Shown here: piece by piece, positions 25,929 through 34,366 of the stretch
Layout of the letters: each line of letters begins with the position of its first letter
Position numbering within the stretch: the first letter of the stretch is position 1
NCBI RefSeq assembly: GCF_013359945.1
Contig: NZ_JABWCS010000216.1
Location: 62,001 to 126,000 of the forward strand
Length of the DNA: 64,000 nucleotides
Reading direction: 5' to 3'
Source: Paenibacillus agri
GTDB lineage: Bacteria; Bacillota; Bacilli; Paenibacillales; Paenibacillaceae
Notes under the pieces: generated by a model
The model's input: only the letters and a program-made list of their open reading frames with translations
Database searches by the model: none
What the model was told of the DNA's origin: nothing
Translations under genes and position numbers: made by a program

Positions 25929-27005
25929 TTATTTATTCAAAATAGGAAGAAATAGGATAATTTCGATCACCGGAACGGTTATGATCGCGGCGACTATGAT
26001 CTTACCAAGCGAATTGGCCATATTGATTGTCCAGCCGAAACCGTGAATGTTCGGAACGATCGACGCCGGATCTTCAGGGTTCACATAAATACTGCCGAGC
26101 CACTTCCAGTGCCTTTCCTCCATCGACGGAACGTCCCTTAGCTGATCTATACCTTTGATTCGCAGGTAAATCATGACGCCGATCAGTGCCAAGAAGAGCA
26201 CTGTACAAAGCAACATACCGGAGAGGAAAAGCAAATTCCCCCTCCAACCGTACAACGCTATGGCTTGCGCCACCCCTAAGAATACAACCATTAAGAGCGA
26301 AGCGGCCCAAGTCAGAATCGAATGAATTTTCTTGTGCTTCAACTGTTTTTGCAACGAACCTTTCCGGTCCTGGGGATCCAGTGCTGTTCTGGCACGCTTG
26401 ATCATCAGATTAATACCGACGAAAACGGTGATATTCAGCGCTTGCACGATGTTCAACGCGAACACGGTCCATACGGATTTGTAAAAGTCATACTTTCCGA
26501 GATGCAACCACCCCGGAATCGTATCCCACCTCGCAATAGCAAAGAAGATGCATAGCGCCATCACGGCGACATTTGCTGAATACCACCAAGAATTCAGCAC
26601 CGCGCTATGCGTCCGGCCAATCCCGAGGCTCGCTGCGCGCTTACTCTGCACGACAACCTGCCAGCCTCTTGCTGCCTTCAAGCGCTCCGCGGACCTCCGG
26701 CTGATCCACGTAGCGAAGAAAGAAGCACTCATTAAAAGCAAGAGGGCTGTCGTCCAAATCAGGAGACCCCGCACCGGTTGATGACGCACCCATAAAAAGC
26801 AAGCGCCTCCGATGACAACCGCAAAACCGCTGGTAAGCAAAGCGTAATTCCGGCGAATGACTCGGACGGCTGCGTCCTGCAAGGCCTCAACCGGCAACAC
26901 AATGCCGAACAGCAGAGTCCGCAAGCCGATAAAGGCCTGTAAGCTGAGCAACAGCGTAAGCATCAAATAACTGCTGAACATTATGATCATGGCTTCTTGT
27001 TTCAA
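25929..27005 (-). CDS. Multi-pass membrane protein with DUF1648/DUF5808-like C-terminus
   Basis: 358 residues with about eight hydrophobic segments. The C-terminal motif RHWKWLGSIYVNPEDP followed by GFGWTINMAN resembles the DUF5808 signature, in which a W-x-x-G-x-x-Y-x-N-P-x-D-P element precedes a G-W-T-x-N element. Such proteins often sit next to YtrA-type GntR regulators. Translation starts at TTG 27005, which shares TTGA with the regulator's stop and has GGAGGGGAAC upstream, so it is coupled to the regulator. It possibly works with the downstream extracytoplasmic hydrolase in wall homeostasis (inference). Confidence 0.8.
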   Translation of the reverse strand: MKQEAMIIMFSSYLMLTLLLSLQAFIGLRTLLFGIVLPVEALQDAAVRVIRRNYALLTSGFAVVIGGACFLWVRHQPVRGLLIWTTALLLLMSASFFATWISRRSAERLKAARGWQVVVQSKRAASLGIGRTHSAVLNSWWYSANVAVMALCIFFAIARWDTIPGWLHLGKYDFYKSVWTVFALNIVQALNITVFVGINLMIKRARTALDPQDRKGSLQKQLKHKKIHSILTWAASLLMVVFLGVAQAIALYGWRGNLLFLSGMLLCTVLFLALIGVMIYLRIKGIDQLRDVPSMEERHWKWLGSIYVNPEDPASIVPNIHGFGWTINMANSLGKIIVAAIITVPVIEIILFLPILNK

Positions 27006-27403
27006 CGTTGTTCCCCTCCACGATTGGTAATCATATCCCGGTACACCGACCTGCTCTCCTGTGCGAATGCCTCTTCCGACATGCCTCGCACCGCGGCGGC
27101 GGCTGCAAGAGACCGCAGCTGCCGCCTGAGCTTCTCTTCGAAATCCTCCGTCACGCCAGGCATCCCGTCGGGCTGAATGATAACACCCTTCTTTCGGTGT
27201 ACTTGAAGTAAGCCCTCTTGCTTGAGCAAATTGTAGGCTTTATTGACAGTGTGGAGATTGATTCCTAAGTCCTCCGCCAAGCTCCGGATCGACGGAAGCG
27301 GATCTCCCGGCTGCAAGGTACCAGAGGCGATCCCCTCTACAATTTGGTCAACCAGTTGTGCGTAAATTGGTGTTTCTGATTGCAGATCGAGTTCTATGAA
27401 CAA
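27002..27403 (-). CDS. GntR family regulator, YtrA subfamily
   Basis: 133 residues. The winged HTH (IYAQLVDQIVEGIASGTLQ, LPSIRSLAEDLGINLHTVNK) is followed by a short helical tail of about 50 residues, the YtrA layout lacking a large effector domain. TTG at 27403 with AAGGAGGG 6 bases upstream is the start. YtrA-type proteins usually repress their own operon and respond to envelope stress. The strong dyad at 27697-27745 upstream is a candidate control site, though it is about 300 bases away. Confidence 0.88.
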   Translation of the reverse strand: MFIELDLQSETPIYAQLVDQIVEGIASGTLQPGDPLPSIRSLAEDLGINLHTVNKAYNLLKQEGLLQVHRKKGVIIQPDGMPGVTEDFEEKLRRQLRSLAAAAAVRGMSEEAFAQESRSVYRDMITNRGGEQR

Positions 27404-27968
27404 AAATATCCCTCCTTATGGCAGTTGCTGTGTGTCTTCAAGAAGCGAGTGGAGCCGATATTGCCGTACAAATGCATATCGACTGCAAGTACGTTTGCCG
27501 TTATGTAAAAAAATGAGGGAGTCACAGCCTTCTGATACGGTCCAGCCTTGCGAGCGGCCACATGAACAGAGACATCGACGGTTTCTCGGCCTTCGGTAGC
27601 ACTTCTAGGAAATAGGGTATTAGCAGCGCACCAGTAATGGCGTAGGCGATCATTATGTATGCGCGATGTTGACATGTCGAAGTAGTTCTATATCGCATCA
27701 CCTCCACATTTGTTATATTACATATATAACACATGTGGAGGTGATATACAAGATTCAGATGTAAATTCTTCCATCTTAATGAGTTTGCTCAGATAAAGCA
27801 CTTAAAAGACCTGTTCTTAGCCTAATAAAAACAGCAGCTGATTTATGGTCAGCTTCCGTGCCATCCTTGTTCAATTTTCCTGCGTATAAGCACAGCAAAG
27901 GCAACCGATCATTTAGATCGACTGCCTCCTCCTAATGCTTTTTTAGTTCTCATATCCCGTTAGTTCAA
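27404..27968. other. Intergenic region upstream of the GntR operon
   Basis: 565 bases. A minus-strand frame at 27522-27698 reads MRYRTTSTCQHRAY and then a hydrophobic IAYAITGALLIPYFLEVLPK. It begins inside a GGAGGTGATG string and could be a short membrane peptide or a gene relic. The long dyad at 27697-27745 lies at its head. An imperfect hairpin GGCAACCGATC ... GATCGACTGCC lies near 27900-27926. No other signal was recognised. Confidence 0.35.
27697..27745. promoter_or_regulatory. 22-bp inverted repeat carrying Shine-Dalgarno-like sequence in both arms
   Basis: ATCACCTCCACATTTGTTATAT (27697-27718) pairs with its complement at 27724-27745 with one mismatch and a 5-base centre. Each arm reads GGAGGTGAT outward, a full match to the 16S anti-Shine-Dalgarno core. 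As DNA it could be the operator of the YtrA-type regulator; as RNA it would hide a ribosome site. Confidence 0.5.
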
Positions 27969-28493
27969 TCATTGAACTTCAATAACAAAAACTGCTGATG
28001 TATCACCTTTCGAAAATTTACCATCATCTGTTTTCCAGACCGCCGAAATCCAATAGTAATAAGTACCTTGTTCTTTGGGGGCATTAAAAGAGCCCTTATT
28101 CAAAGGGATTTGTATTGTTGTATCATCGATAAATTGCTGAATATACAACTCATTAGGTGCTGGTTTATAAGCAAAAGAAACTTTAATATCCCCTTCAAGT
28201 GTTATAGCAGTAGGAGTAATCCCTTTTAGCATTCTACTTTCCGTTGAATAAAATGCACATCCTAATTTGCCCCAGCAATAACTACTCTGGATAACTGGAA
28301 TTTGAGTTTGCCCCGAAGTAACAACAGGTAGAGGTGGGGATTTTTTTATAATTTTAATACCAACGCTCCTAGCGTATCCTTCAAGCCTTGTATTTTCTAC
28401 AAGGTTTCCTGCAACAGGAGTTACATAGACGAGCACTACCAATGAAATTAAAAGTCCCGTAGTAAGTATAATAAATGCCTTTTTCCGATACAT
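27969..28493 (-). CDS. Hypothetical exported or membrane-anchored protein
   Basis: 174 residues with a signal anchor (AFIILTTGLLISLVVLVYV, about 6-25). The mature part contains SSYCWGKLGCAFYS, a Trp-flanked cysteine pair probably forming a disulfide outside the cell, and a C-terminal Ig-like strand pattern (GTYYYWISAVWKT, SAVFVIEV). Similar YCW-containing small secreted proteins exist in Bacillales, but I know no function. The stop codon lies in the palindrome GTTCAA TCA TTGAAC (27963-27977), a minimal transcription end. Confidence 0.7.
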   Translation of the reverse strand: MYRKKAFIILTTGLLISLVVLVYVTPVAGNLVENTRLEGYARSVGIKIIKKSPPLPVVTSGQTQIPVIQSSYCWGKLGCAFYSTESRMLKGITPTAITLEGDIKVSFAYKPAPNELYIQQFIDDTTIQIPLNKGSFNAPKEQGTYYYWISAVWKTDDGKFSKGDTSAVFVIEVQ

Positions 28494-28575
28494 CCCAAGC
28501 CCCCTATAGACGTGATTTTACCGTATTAGTACTTCATCTAACTTGAATATGTATTAAACTACTCTGCCCGTCAGT

Positions 28576-29058
28576 TCAAAAACCAAGCAGCTTAAACATA
28601 AAATCCACCTTAATGTCCTCCGCTTGGTAGCAGTTTTCGAATTTCCCTTTAAGCAATAGACTTCGGCAAGCAGCTCCTGATTCTTCATAAATATCTGTAT
28701 TTACATTCAAATCAATATTTCTATAGTCATTATATTTAGGACTTTCATTCTTTATAGAAAGGATGTCGAAGGGTTTCCAAGATAGCGAAAAATCATCTTT
28801 ATGGTTACTTGAATATACCTTTTTCTTTTTACCAGTCTGCATTTGTTCAACCTCGACAATGTACAATACCCCACCTGCTGCACCGCCATACTCTAAATAA
28901 TACGCGTTAGCATTATATTGACCATCTGGTGATTCTATGGGACCTAAAAATAATGTTGCATTATCAAGGCTTTTGAAACTATAGAAGTATCTATTATAGC
29001 CAATTAACAGTAATATACCGAAAATCAATAGTAAAATAACAAGATATCTTTTTTTCAT
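28576..29058 (-). CDS. DUF5412-like membrane-anchored protein
   Basis: 160 residues. An N-terminal membrane helix (KRYLVILLLIFGILLLIGY) precedes an external domain with SPDGQYNANAYYLEYGGAAGG and a WKPFDILSIKN segment, a pattern I associate with DUF5412 (SPDGKYTVNAY...GG). Function unknown. It is 82 bases upstream of the 174-residue protein gene in the same direction and has similar AT-rich composition. Confidence 0.65.
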   Translation of the reverse strand: MKKRYLVILLLIFGILLLIGYNRYFYSFKSLDNATLFLGPIESPDGQYNANAYYLEYGGAAGGVLYIVEVEQMQTGKKKKVYSSNHKDDFSLSWKPFDILSIKNESPKYNDYRNIDLNVNTDIYEESGAACRSLLLKGKFENCYQAEDIKVDFMFKLLGF

Positions 29059-29294
29059 ATAATCCCCCAGTGTTACTGGTCTAATAATCCTCCAATATTT
29101 TGAATACCAACAATATTTCCTATTAATCCATATTATTGTATTCTATAAACTAGGTATCAGCAAGATTGCTCCGGTTGAGATGCGGCGTAGTCAGGAACAG
29201 ATAACTAAAATAGGCTCTAATCACTTTCGACGGTGAAATAGCGCCTGTAATAAATTTGTTAAATAAACGTACTATGCACACAGGGGGAGAATGT

Positions 29295-30395
29295 ATGACG
29301 ATTAATGCTGCACGTTCACTGTTTGATGAGTATTGTCACTTCAAGGAAATTAATCCACTCAATACGGACGAGACACTATTGTTAACGGCTAGGGATCAAG
29401 TATTGACTGACATCGCTTTGAACGGATACACCAAGGAAGCAGCCCGATTAATGCATCGGATCTTGAGCTTCCTAGGCGATGCAGGACTACAGGAACGGGA
29501 ACATCATTTGAGACTTTACCTGCGTGAACCTCTGGAGCGGGACGAACAGTTTTGGGCTCACTGGGAACTAGTTGATACATTGGCACTATTGAAAAAATGC
29601 AAGGAGACAGTAGACGAACAACTCACGTTTCTGCATTGGACAAAGGCGAACTGTGAACCCAAAGCATGGCCAGCTGTTATGTTCGATGGTACACAAGCAC
29701 ATTGCTGGGCGTGCGTGAACAGAATGACCGAATGGTTTGATCTCTATTACAATATCATCAATTCGATAGAATCAACTGAAGATAGCCGTAGGAATCGAGC
29801 GTCATATATTAGAACAGCCGGCGAACATTTAGTGATCCACAATAAAATAGATGACGCAATGAAGGAATCAGAGCGTCTAATGGAAGTCGTGGATGAGTCT
29901 GCACAATGGCCAGAGCGGGTTATTTTTTGGCTGGGCGCCACCACAATAAAGCTGGAGGTTTTTCGAAAAAAACAAGATTGGGAAAGCTACGATCAACAGG
30001 TACAGTATATTATGGCCCTACTTGAAACGGACTCGCTTGATATAGAGAAGAAGAAGTTTATCGCTAATGATCTCGGAGCCTGTCTTTTATGGGCTGGCCG
30101 GTATCAGCAAGCACAGCCTTTATTCGAATTTAACATAAAACACGGCTCCGGCGGGATCACGCATTATTTTTTGGCAATATGTATCTGGTCATCGAAAAAA
30201 GATCGTATGCAAACTCTGCATCATTTGGCCATGGCTGAAAATGAAATCGTCGACAACCTGAACATGAGAGGCCGATATATTGAAATGTTTAAGGAACAAC
30301 CAGAATTTTCAGATGTCTGGGATGATCAGGAGTTTATGTCCGTTATTTCTCCCAAAGCTCGATCAGTCGACCTTCAGGATCTTCAATCCAAATAA
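29295..30395 (+). CDS. Hypothetical helical (TPR-like) protein
   Basis: 366 residues. ATG at 29295 has GGGGGAGAATGT upstream. The sequence is almost all helical, with repeated A-x-x-L/A-x-x-x-L patterns and paired Trp/Tyr residues (FWAHWELVDTLALLKKC, LLWAGRYQQAQPLFEFN), which suggests TPR-like or Sel1-like hairpins. No catalytic motif, signal peptide or DNA-binding motif is visible. A scaffold or adaptor role is possible. Its last 53 bases overlap the 3' end of the convergent VOC gene, so the two transcripts are antisense to each other there. Confidence 0.75.
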   Translation: MTINAARSLFDEYCHFKEINPLNTDETLLLTARDQVLTDIALNGYTKEAARLMHRILSFLGDAGLQEREHHLRLYLREPLERDEQFWAHWELVDTLALLKKCKETVDEQLTFLHWTKANCEPKAWPAVMFDGTQAHCWACVNRMTEWFDLYYNIINSIESTEDSRRNRASYIRTAGEHLVIHNKIDDAMKESERLMEVVDESAQWPERVIFWLGATTIKLEVFRKKQDWESYDQQVQYIMALLETDSLDIEKKKFIANDLGACLLWAGRYQQAQPLFEFNIKHGSGGITHYFLAICIWSSKKDRMQTLHHLAMAENEIVDNLNMRGRYIEMFKEQPEFSDVWDDQEFMSVISPKARSVDLQDLQSK

Positions 30396-30690
30396 ACTTC
30401 CCAAATTCACTAATCTCTTCTTTCTTTGCAAGAGGGACACCAATATGTTCAAGATGCTGAATAGTCTCGTTTAGATTATCTACTTGGAAATTTAACATCA
30501 CTTGTTGTTCTATTGGAAAATAACTGTCATCCTCGGTAAAGAAAGAAAAGATAGTCTCATTTCCTAATTGGGGTTTGATCACAGTTCCGTTCCAATGATC
30601 TATTTCAATCTTCAACACTTCACTGTACCATTTTTTTATAACTTCAAGATTTTTCGTTCGCCAAAATATACCTCCGAAACCTTTTATCAT
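30343..30690 (-). CDS. VOC family protein
   Basis: 115 residues. The opening KGFGGIFWRTKNLEVIKKWY and closing WIEDPEGRLIELWEK are the paired VOC half-motifs, with the metal-ligand Glu in IELWE. A glyoxalase-like or binding protein; substrate unknown. It overlaps the tail of the plus-strand gene at 29295-30395 by 53 bases. Confidence 0.82.
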   Translation of the reverse strand: MIKGFGGIFWRTKNLEVIKKWYSEVLKIEIDHWNGTVIKPQLGNETIFSFFTEDDSYFPIEQQVMLNFQVDNLNETIQHLEHIGVPLAKKEEISEFGKFIWIEDPEGRLIELWEK

Positions 30691-30742
30691 CGTATTTAAC
30701 TCCTGTCTGTCATCAATTTTTTAGCTATCCGATTACGATTAC

Positions 30743-30851
30743 CTATTTAAAAGCTTCAATAACCTCAAATAACTCGTACTCCGGAATTTTGTCTAAAAGC
30801 ATTAACTCATAAACCATTTTACCTAATCCACTTAAGATTAAACCTGCAGGA
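30743..30851 (-). pseudogene. Short coding remnant after the methyltransferase
   Basis: Directly after the methyltransferase stop, another frame reads GEESNPAGLILSG, LGKMVYELMLLDK and IPEYELFEVIEAFK before TAG at 30743-30745. The composition looks like protein (alternating Leu/Ile/Glu), yet the frame is closed upstream by TAG and has no convincing start or ribosome site. It is probably the 3' end of a lost gene. I do not recognise the family. Confidence 0.4.
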
Positions 30852-31658
30852 TTACTTTCTTCTCCCTATATATAGCAAATGAGATGATATTCCCAATACC
30901 GTAGGATCTTTAGCCATGGAAATGAGAAAATTAACCATTCTTTCATACTCACCTTGGTCTGCCCAATACTGCTTTTGTTCATTTGAAAGCATTGCACCGA
31001 TGCTGGAAGAACCAATTAAATCTATTGTATCGAATCCATTCTTCTCCATAAAAGGTTTTACTTCATCGATGTTAAAATAAAACGCTCCTGTAAATCGACC
31101 TTTATCATTATGATTGAACACCCCGGTCTCGTAGAACTCATTTATTGTATCCAAGTTATCATTGGGCTTCCAAAATTGTGGATATTGTAAAGATGTAATT
31201 GTCATTCTCATCCGGCTTTGGAGAGCGATAAAAACGATGCCGTTCCGCTTTGTTACACGATGCAGCTCCCTGATTGCTGATATTCGTTCCTCTTCCTTTT
31301 GTAAATGGTATAGGGGACCAAGCATCAAAGAAGCGTCATACATCTCGTCTGGTATCCCCTCTAAATGTGTTGCATTTAATACATGAAACCCATTAAACCG
31401 TTCTGTCAATCCTAATTCAGATACCTTCTGTTGCGCTATTTCAACTAACTTAGGTGTTAGGTCAGATAGCGTTACGTTATATCCAAGCTTCGCTAACTCA
31501 ATTGAGTATTTACCTGGTCCTGCGCCATTATCTAGTACAGTTCCGGACGAAGCTAAATACTGTTTTATATAATGCAGATTAATAGTAAACTCAAGCGGCT
31601 CCCTGTCCAGCCTCCCCCATTCATCAAACCGGGAGTAATAATCAATAACATTATCCAT
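30852..31658 (-). CDS. Class I SAM-dependent methyltransferase under T-box control
   Basis: 268 residues. The SAM-binding motif I is VLDNGAGPGKYSIELA, motif II is near VTLSDLTPKLVEIA and motif IV is YDASLMLGPLYHL, a Methyltransf_11/25-like small-molecule methyltransferase. The C-terminal half is variable, and the acceptor is unknown. Its 5' leader (31700-31960) is a full T-box riboswitch with antiterminator and terminator, so expression should rise when one particular tRNA is uncharged. That ties the enzyme to amino-acid starvation. GAGAGGTG precedes ATG at 31658. Confidence 0.88.
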   Translation of the reverse strand: MDNVIDYYSRFDEWGRLDREPLEFTINLHYIKQYLASSGTVLDNGAGPGKYSIELAKLGYNVTLSDLTPKLVEIAQQKVSELGLTERFNGFHVLNATHLEGIPDEMYDASLMLGPLYHLQKEEERISAIRELHRVTKRNGIVFIALQSRMRMTITSLQYPQFWKPNDNLDTINEFYETGVFNHNDKGRFTGAFYFNIDEVKPFMEKNGFDTIDLIGSSSIGAMLSNEQKQYWADQGEYERMVNFLISMAKDPTVLGISSHLLYIGRRK

Positions 31659-31699
31659 TGACCAAACACCTCTCTTTACAGTTTTTACACAGAAAAAAC

Positions 31700-31960
31700 A
31701 GAAAAAACCTGTCGCCTACAAAGAGGCGACAGGTTTAACCTTCGCGGTACCACTCTTCTTGATCGTTGTTATAAGCAAAACGACAACGAATCTTAGAACC
31801 CGATTACGGAGGTTAGCCGTTAAGATCTACTCATGTTCAACCTTACCGCTCATGGGTGAGTTGGGGGAACCATTGGCTGTCTTGCACCTACCGACAGCTC
31901 TCTGGGCAATAGTTATTCCTTATTACTCCCAATCATTGCGTTTAATCATATTCTAATTGG
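31700..31960 (-). promoter_or_regulatory. T-box riboswitch leader of the methyltransferase gene (probably tRNA-Leu)
   Basis: On the minus strand the order is stem I with AGAGAGCTGTCGGTAGGTGCAA, the conserved distal loop, then a specifier region CCCAACTCACCC, then GAGTAGATC and AACGGC. The T-box core AGAGTGGTACCGCG is at 31743-31756. A terminator follows: 12-base arms AACCTGTCGCCT at 31706-31717 and 31724-31735, then TTTTTT. The specifier is best read as CTC (Leu; bases 31858-31860) because it is followed by A as usual. AAC (Asn) overlaps it and cannot be excluded. Confidence 0.88.
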
Positions 31961-31964
31961 ACTT

Positions 31965-31994
31965 AGTATACATTTTACAAATATTACCTGTCAA
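31965..31994 (-). promoter_or_regulatory. Sigma-A promoter of the T-box/methyltransferase transcript
   Basis: On the minus strand the consensus -35 TTGACA (31989-31994), an 18-base spacer and the -10 TATACT (31965-31970), placed immediately before T-box stem I. Confidence 0.8.
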
Positions 31995-31999
31995 TAGAA

Positions 32000-32133
32000 A
32001 GTTAATTTTATCTATTCTTCGCATTCAAACTCGTCAAAAGCTCAATTCACCGCTTAATACTATTAGTTATGCGGTTCTCCTCACTGACTGTACAGTAAAT
32101 TATCATTTTACGCTTTAGTCTCATAGCGCAAAA
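32000..32133. other. Spacer between proS and the T-box promoter
   Basis: No gene. TTATGCGGTTCTCCTCACTGA near 32068-32088 faintly recalls the core of the 57-bp repeat family (TATGATACGGTTCTCCG) but lacks the terminal repeats, so it is not counted as a copy. Confidence 0.3.
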
Positions 32134-33834
32134 TCAGCCCTGTCTAATCCGGAGTATGGCTTCCTCAAGACCCATGCTTTCCTTCGTCAGTACTTTGCGT
32201 TCAATAAGCTCTACCTGACCTTCAGCGGCTCCCTTACCGATCACGACGGTGAATGGGAGACCGATCAGCTCGGCATCCTTGAATTTCACGCCTGGACGCT
32301 CATCCCGGTCATCGAGCAGCACTTCTAGTCCTTGCTTACTCAGCACCGTGTAGAGATTCTCCGCAGCTGTACGCTGAACTTCATCCTTCACCGACATTAG
32401 CAAAATGTGAACCTGGAAAGGAGCCAACGCCGCTGGCCAGCTTATCCCATGGTCATCATGGTTCTGCTCCACTACGGCGGCCAGCAGCCGGGATATACCG
32501 ATGCCGTAACAGCCCATAATCATGTCCGTGTTTTTGCCGGAAGGGTCAAGATAGCGTGCACCCAGCTTTTCACTGTATTTGGTCCCCAGCTTGAAGACAT
32601 GCCCGATTTCAATCCCCAGATGGAATTTTAGCTGTCCTGTGCCGCAACGCGGGCAGCTGTCTCCTTCCTCCACATTTCGGAAATCACCTACTTGATCCAG
32701 GCTGAAATCCCGACCAGGCACTACATAACGAAGATGGTAATCCACTTCGCCAGCGCCGGCTACCCCATGTGCCATAGCTGCTAGCTCTGCATCGACGAGC
32801 AGCGGAATCAACAGCCCGACAGGACCAATAAAGCCACTCTCCGTGCCCGCCGTCGACTGAACAGCTTCATAATCCACGAGCTTAATCTCCTCGGCGCCTA
32901 CCGCTTTTTTCACCTTGATCTCGTTGACTTCATGATCGCCCCTGACCAGAACGGCAAATACTTTGCCACCGCCGGAATAGATCAGGGTCTTGATGATCTC
33001 CTGAGACTGCAAGCCCACAGTCGTAAGCTGCTCAATGGAGCGTAGGTCTGGCGTATGGAATTTCTCCATGGCTGGCAGATCTGCCACAACTTTCACCACT
33101 TGCTCACTTGTCTTTGCAGATTCGGCCTGCTCCAAATTGGCTGCATAATTACATGCCGTACAGGCAGCAACGGTATCTTCACCAATATCTGCGAGTGCCA
33201 TAAATTCATGACTGCCGCCTTCGCCGCCAATCGCTCCCGAATCCGCCTCCACCGCACGGAAGATCAGTCCGCAGCGTTCAAAAATCCGATGATACGCATT
33301 AAACATTGTCTGATAAGATTGGTCCAGACTCTCCCATCCATTGTCGAAGGAGTAAGCATCCTTCATCAGGAACTCTCTGCCTCGCATCAGGCCCGAGCGG
33401 GGACGACGTTCGTCCCGGAACTTCGTCTGGATCTGATACAGCGTAACCGGCAGCTTCCGGTAAGAGTTGATCTCGTTCCGTACCAATGTAGTGATAACTT
33501 CCTCATGCGTTGGACCGAGCACAAATTCCCGGTCATGGCGATCCTGCAGAGTGATCAGCTCCCTGCCATATACCCCGAACCGTCCCGATTCCTGCCACAG
33601 TTCAGCAGGCTGCATCGCGGGCAGCAGCACTTCCTGGGCTCCCGCCTTGTCCATCTCTTCCCTCACAATGTTCTCCAACTTGTGCAGGACGCGCCGTCCA
33701 AGTGGCAGATAACTGTAAATCCCTGCTGCCAGCTGCCGGATATATCCGGCCCGCAGCAGCAGGCCATGGCTAGCTGTTTCCGCTTCCGCAGGAGCCTCTC
33801 GCAGAGTAGTAAGTAACAGATTGCTTTGACGCAT
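32134..33834 (-). CDS. proS: Prolyl-tRNA synthetase (bacterial-type, with editing domain)
   Basis: 566 residues, the normal size for ProS with an insertion (editing) domain. The N-terminus MRQSNLLLTTLREAPAEAE leads into class II motif 1. Motif 2 is TKFRDERRPRSGLMRGREF and motif 3 is GCYGIGISRLLAAVVEQ. The middle third, with VLVRGDHEVNEIKVKKAVGA, is the YbaK-like domain that hydrolyses Ala-tRNA(Pro). ATG at 33834 gives 9 bases from AGGAGG; two ATGs closer to it are less suitable. It is controlled by the T-box leader upstream. Confidence 0.95.
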   Translation of the reverse strand: MRQSNLLLTTLREAPAEAETASHGLLLRAGYIRQLAAGIYSYLPLGRRVLHKLENIVREEMDKAGAQEVLLPAMQPAELWQESGRFGVYGRELITLQDRHDREFVLGPTHEEVITTLVRNEINSYRKLPVTLYQIQTKFRDERRPRSGLMRGREFLMKDAYSFDNGWESLDQSYQTMFNAYHRIFERCGLIFRAVEADSGAIGGEGGSHEFMALADIGEDTVAACTACNYAANLEQAESAKTSEQVVKVVADLPAMEKFHTPDLRSIEQLTTVGLQSQEIIKTLIYSGGGKVFAVLVRGDHEVNEIKVKKAVGAEEIKLVDYEAVQSTAGTESGFIGPVGLLIPLLVDAELAAMAHGVAGAGEVDYHLRYVVPGRDFSLDQVGDFRNVEEGDSCPRCGTGQLKFHLGIEIGHVFKLGTKYSEKLGARYLDPSGKNTDMIMGCYGIGISRLLAAVVEQNHDDHGISWPAALAPFQVHILLMSVKDEVQRTAAENLYTVLSKQGLEVLLDDRDERPGVKFKDAELIGLPFTVVIGKGAAEGQVELIERKVLTKESMGLEEAILRIRQG

Positions 33835-33904
33835 GTTCATCATCCTCCTCCGTGATTCCTTTTTTAAAAAGCTGTTCTTTCTCCGGCAGCTGACAAACCT
33901 TCGC

Positions 33905-34215
33905 CAGAATAACAAAAAGACGCATTCGTCAGGGACGAATGCGTCGTGATACCACCCTGTTTTAACTGCCGCCAATAATCGCGGCAGTCCTCCATCGGAT
34001 AACGGCCGAGTCCGGCAGCGTTTGTACGTTCTCTCGCGCTGCTGCTTCCAAGGCAGGATGCACTCCGCTCGCTATGAGGAACCTTTCACCCGGTGGGTTC
34101 CCTCTCTGTTCCAACGATAATGGGACTACAGATCCTTGGTCCATGCATTTTGCTATATGTAGATAAGCTGAACGAAGTTCACTTACATAGATTGTAATTA
34201 ATTTATACGATCACG
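33905..34215 (-). promoter_or_regulatory. T-box riboswitch leader of proS
   Basis: On the minus strand ACAGAGAGGGAACCCACCGGG is the AG-bulge and distal loop of stem I, and a CCT proline codon lies in GCATCCTGCCTTGG. The T-box core AGGGTGGTATCACG is at 33945-33958. A 12-base terminator stem GACGCATTCGTC follows (33919-33930 / 33934-33945), then TTTTTG. Uncharged tRNA-Pro should favour the antiterminator. TTGACG with TATAAA near 34206-34230 is a probable promoter. Confidence 0.88.
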
Positions 34216-34366
34216 CGGAATTCGTCAAGGAGAGGATTTTGATTTTAAAACGGCGGTAAACAATATCTAGAGCTGCTACGCAATACAAAAGAGACCGCCC
34301 CCAGTTCTGACAACTAAGACGACGATCTCTAAGTATAAGGAAAATTATTATGTTGCCATAGTATTC
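34216..34366. other. Spacer between gltD and the proS promoter
   Basis: Contains the gltD terminator at 34291-34329 and the proS promoter side. No gene. Confidence 0.5.
34287..34329 (-). terminator. Terminator of gltD
   Basis: On the minus strand GAGATCGTC pairs with GGCGGTCTC (two G-U pairs), with an inner AGTT / AACT stem, followed by TTTTG. It is 38 bases past the gltD stop. Confidence 0.7.

Noticed and set aside
32039-32095. Possible fifth copy of the 57-bp repeat
   Set aside because: Only a short core (TATGCGGTTCTCC) resembles the family; both terminal repeats are absent, so chance similarity is likely.
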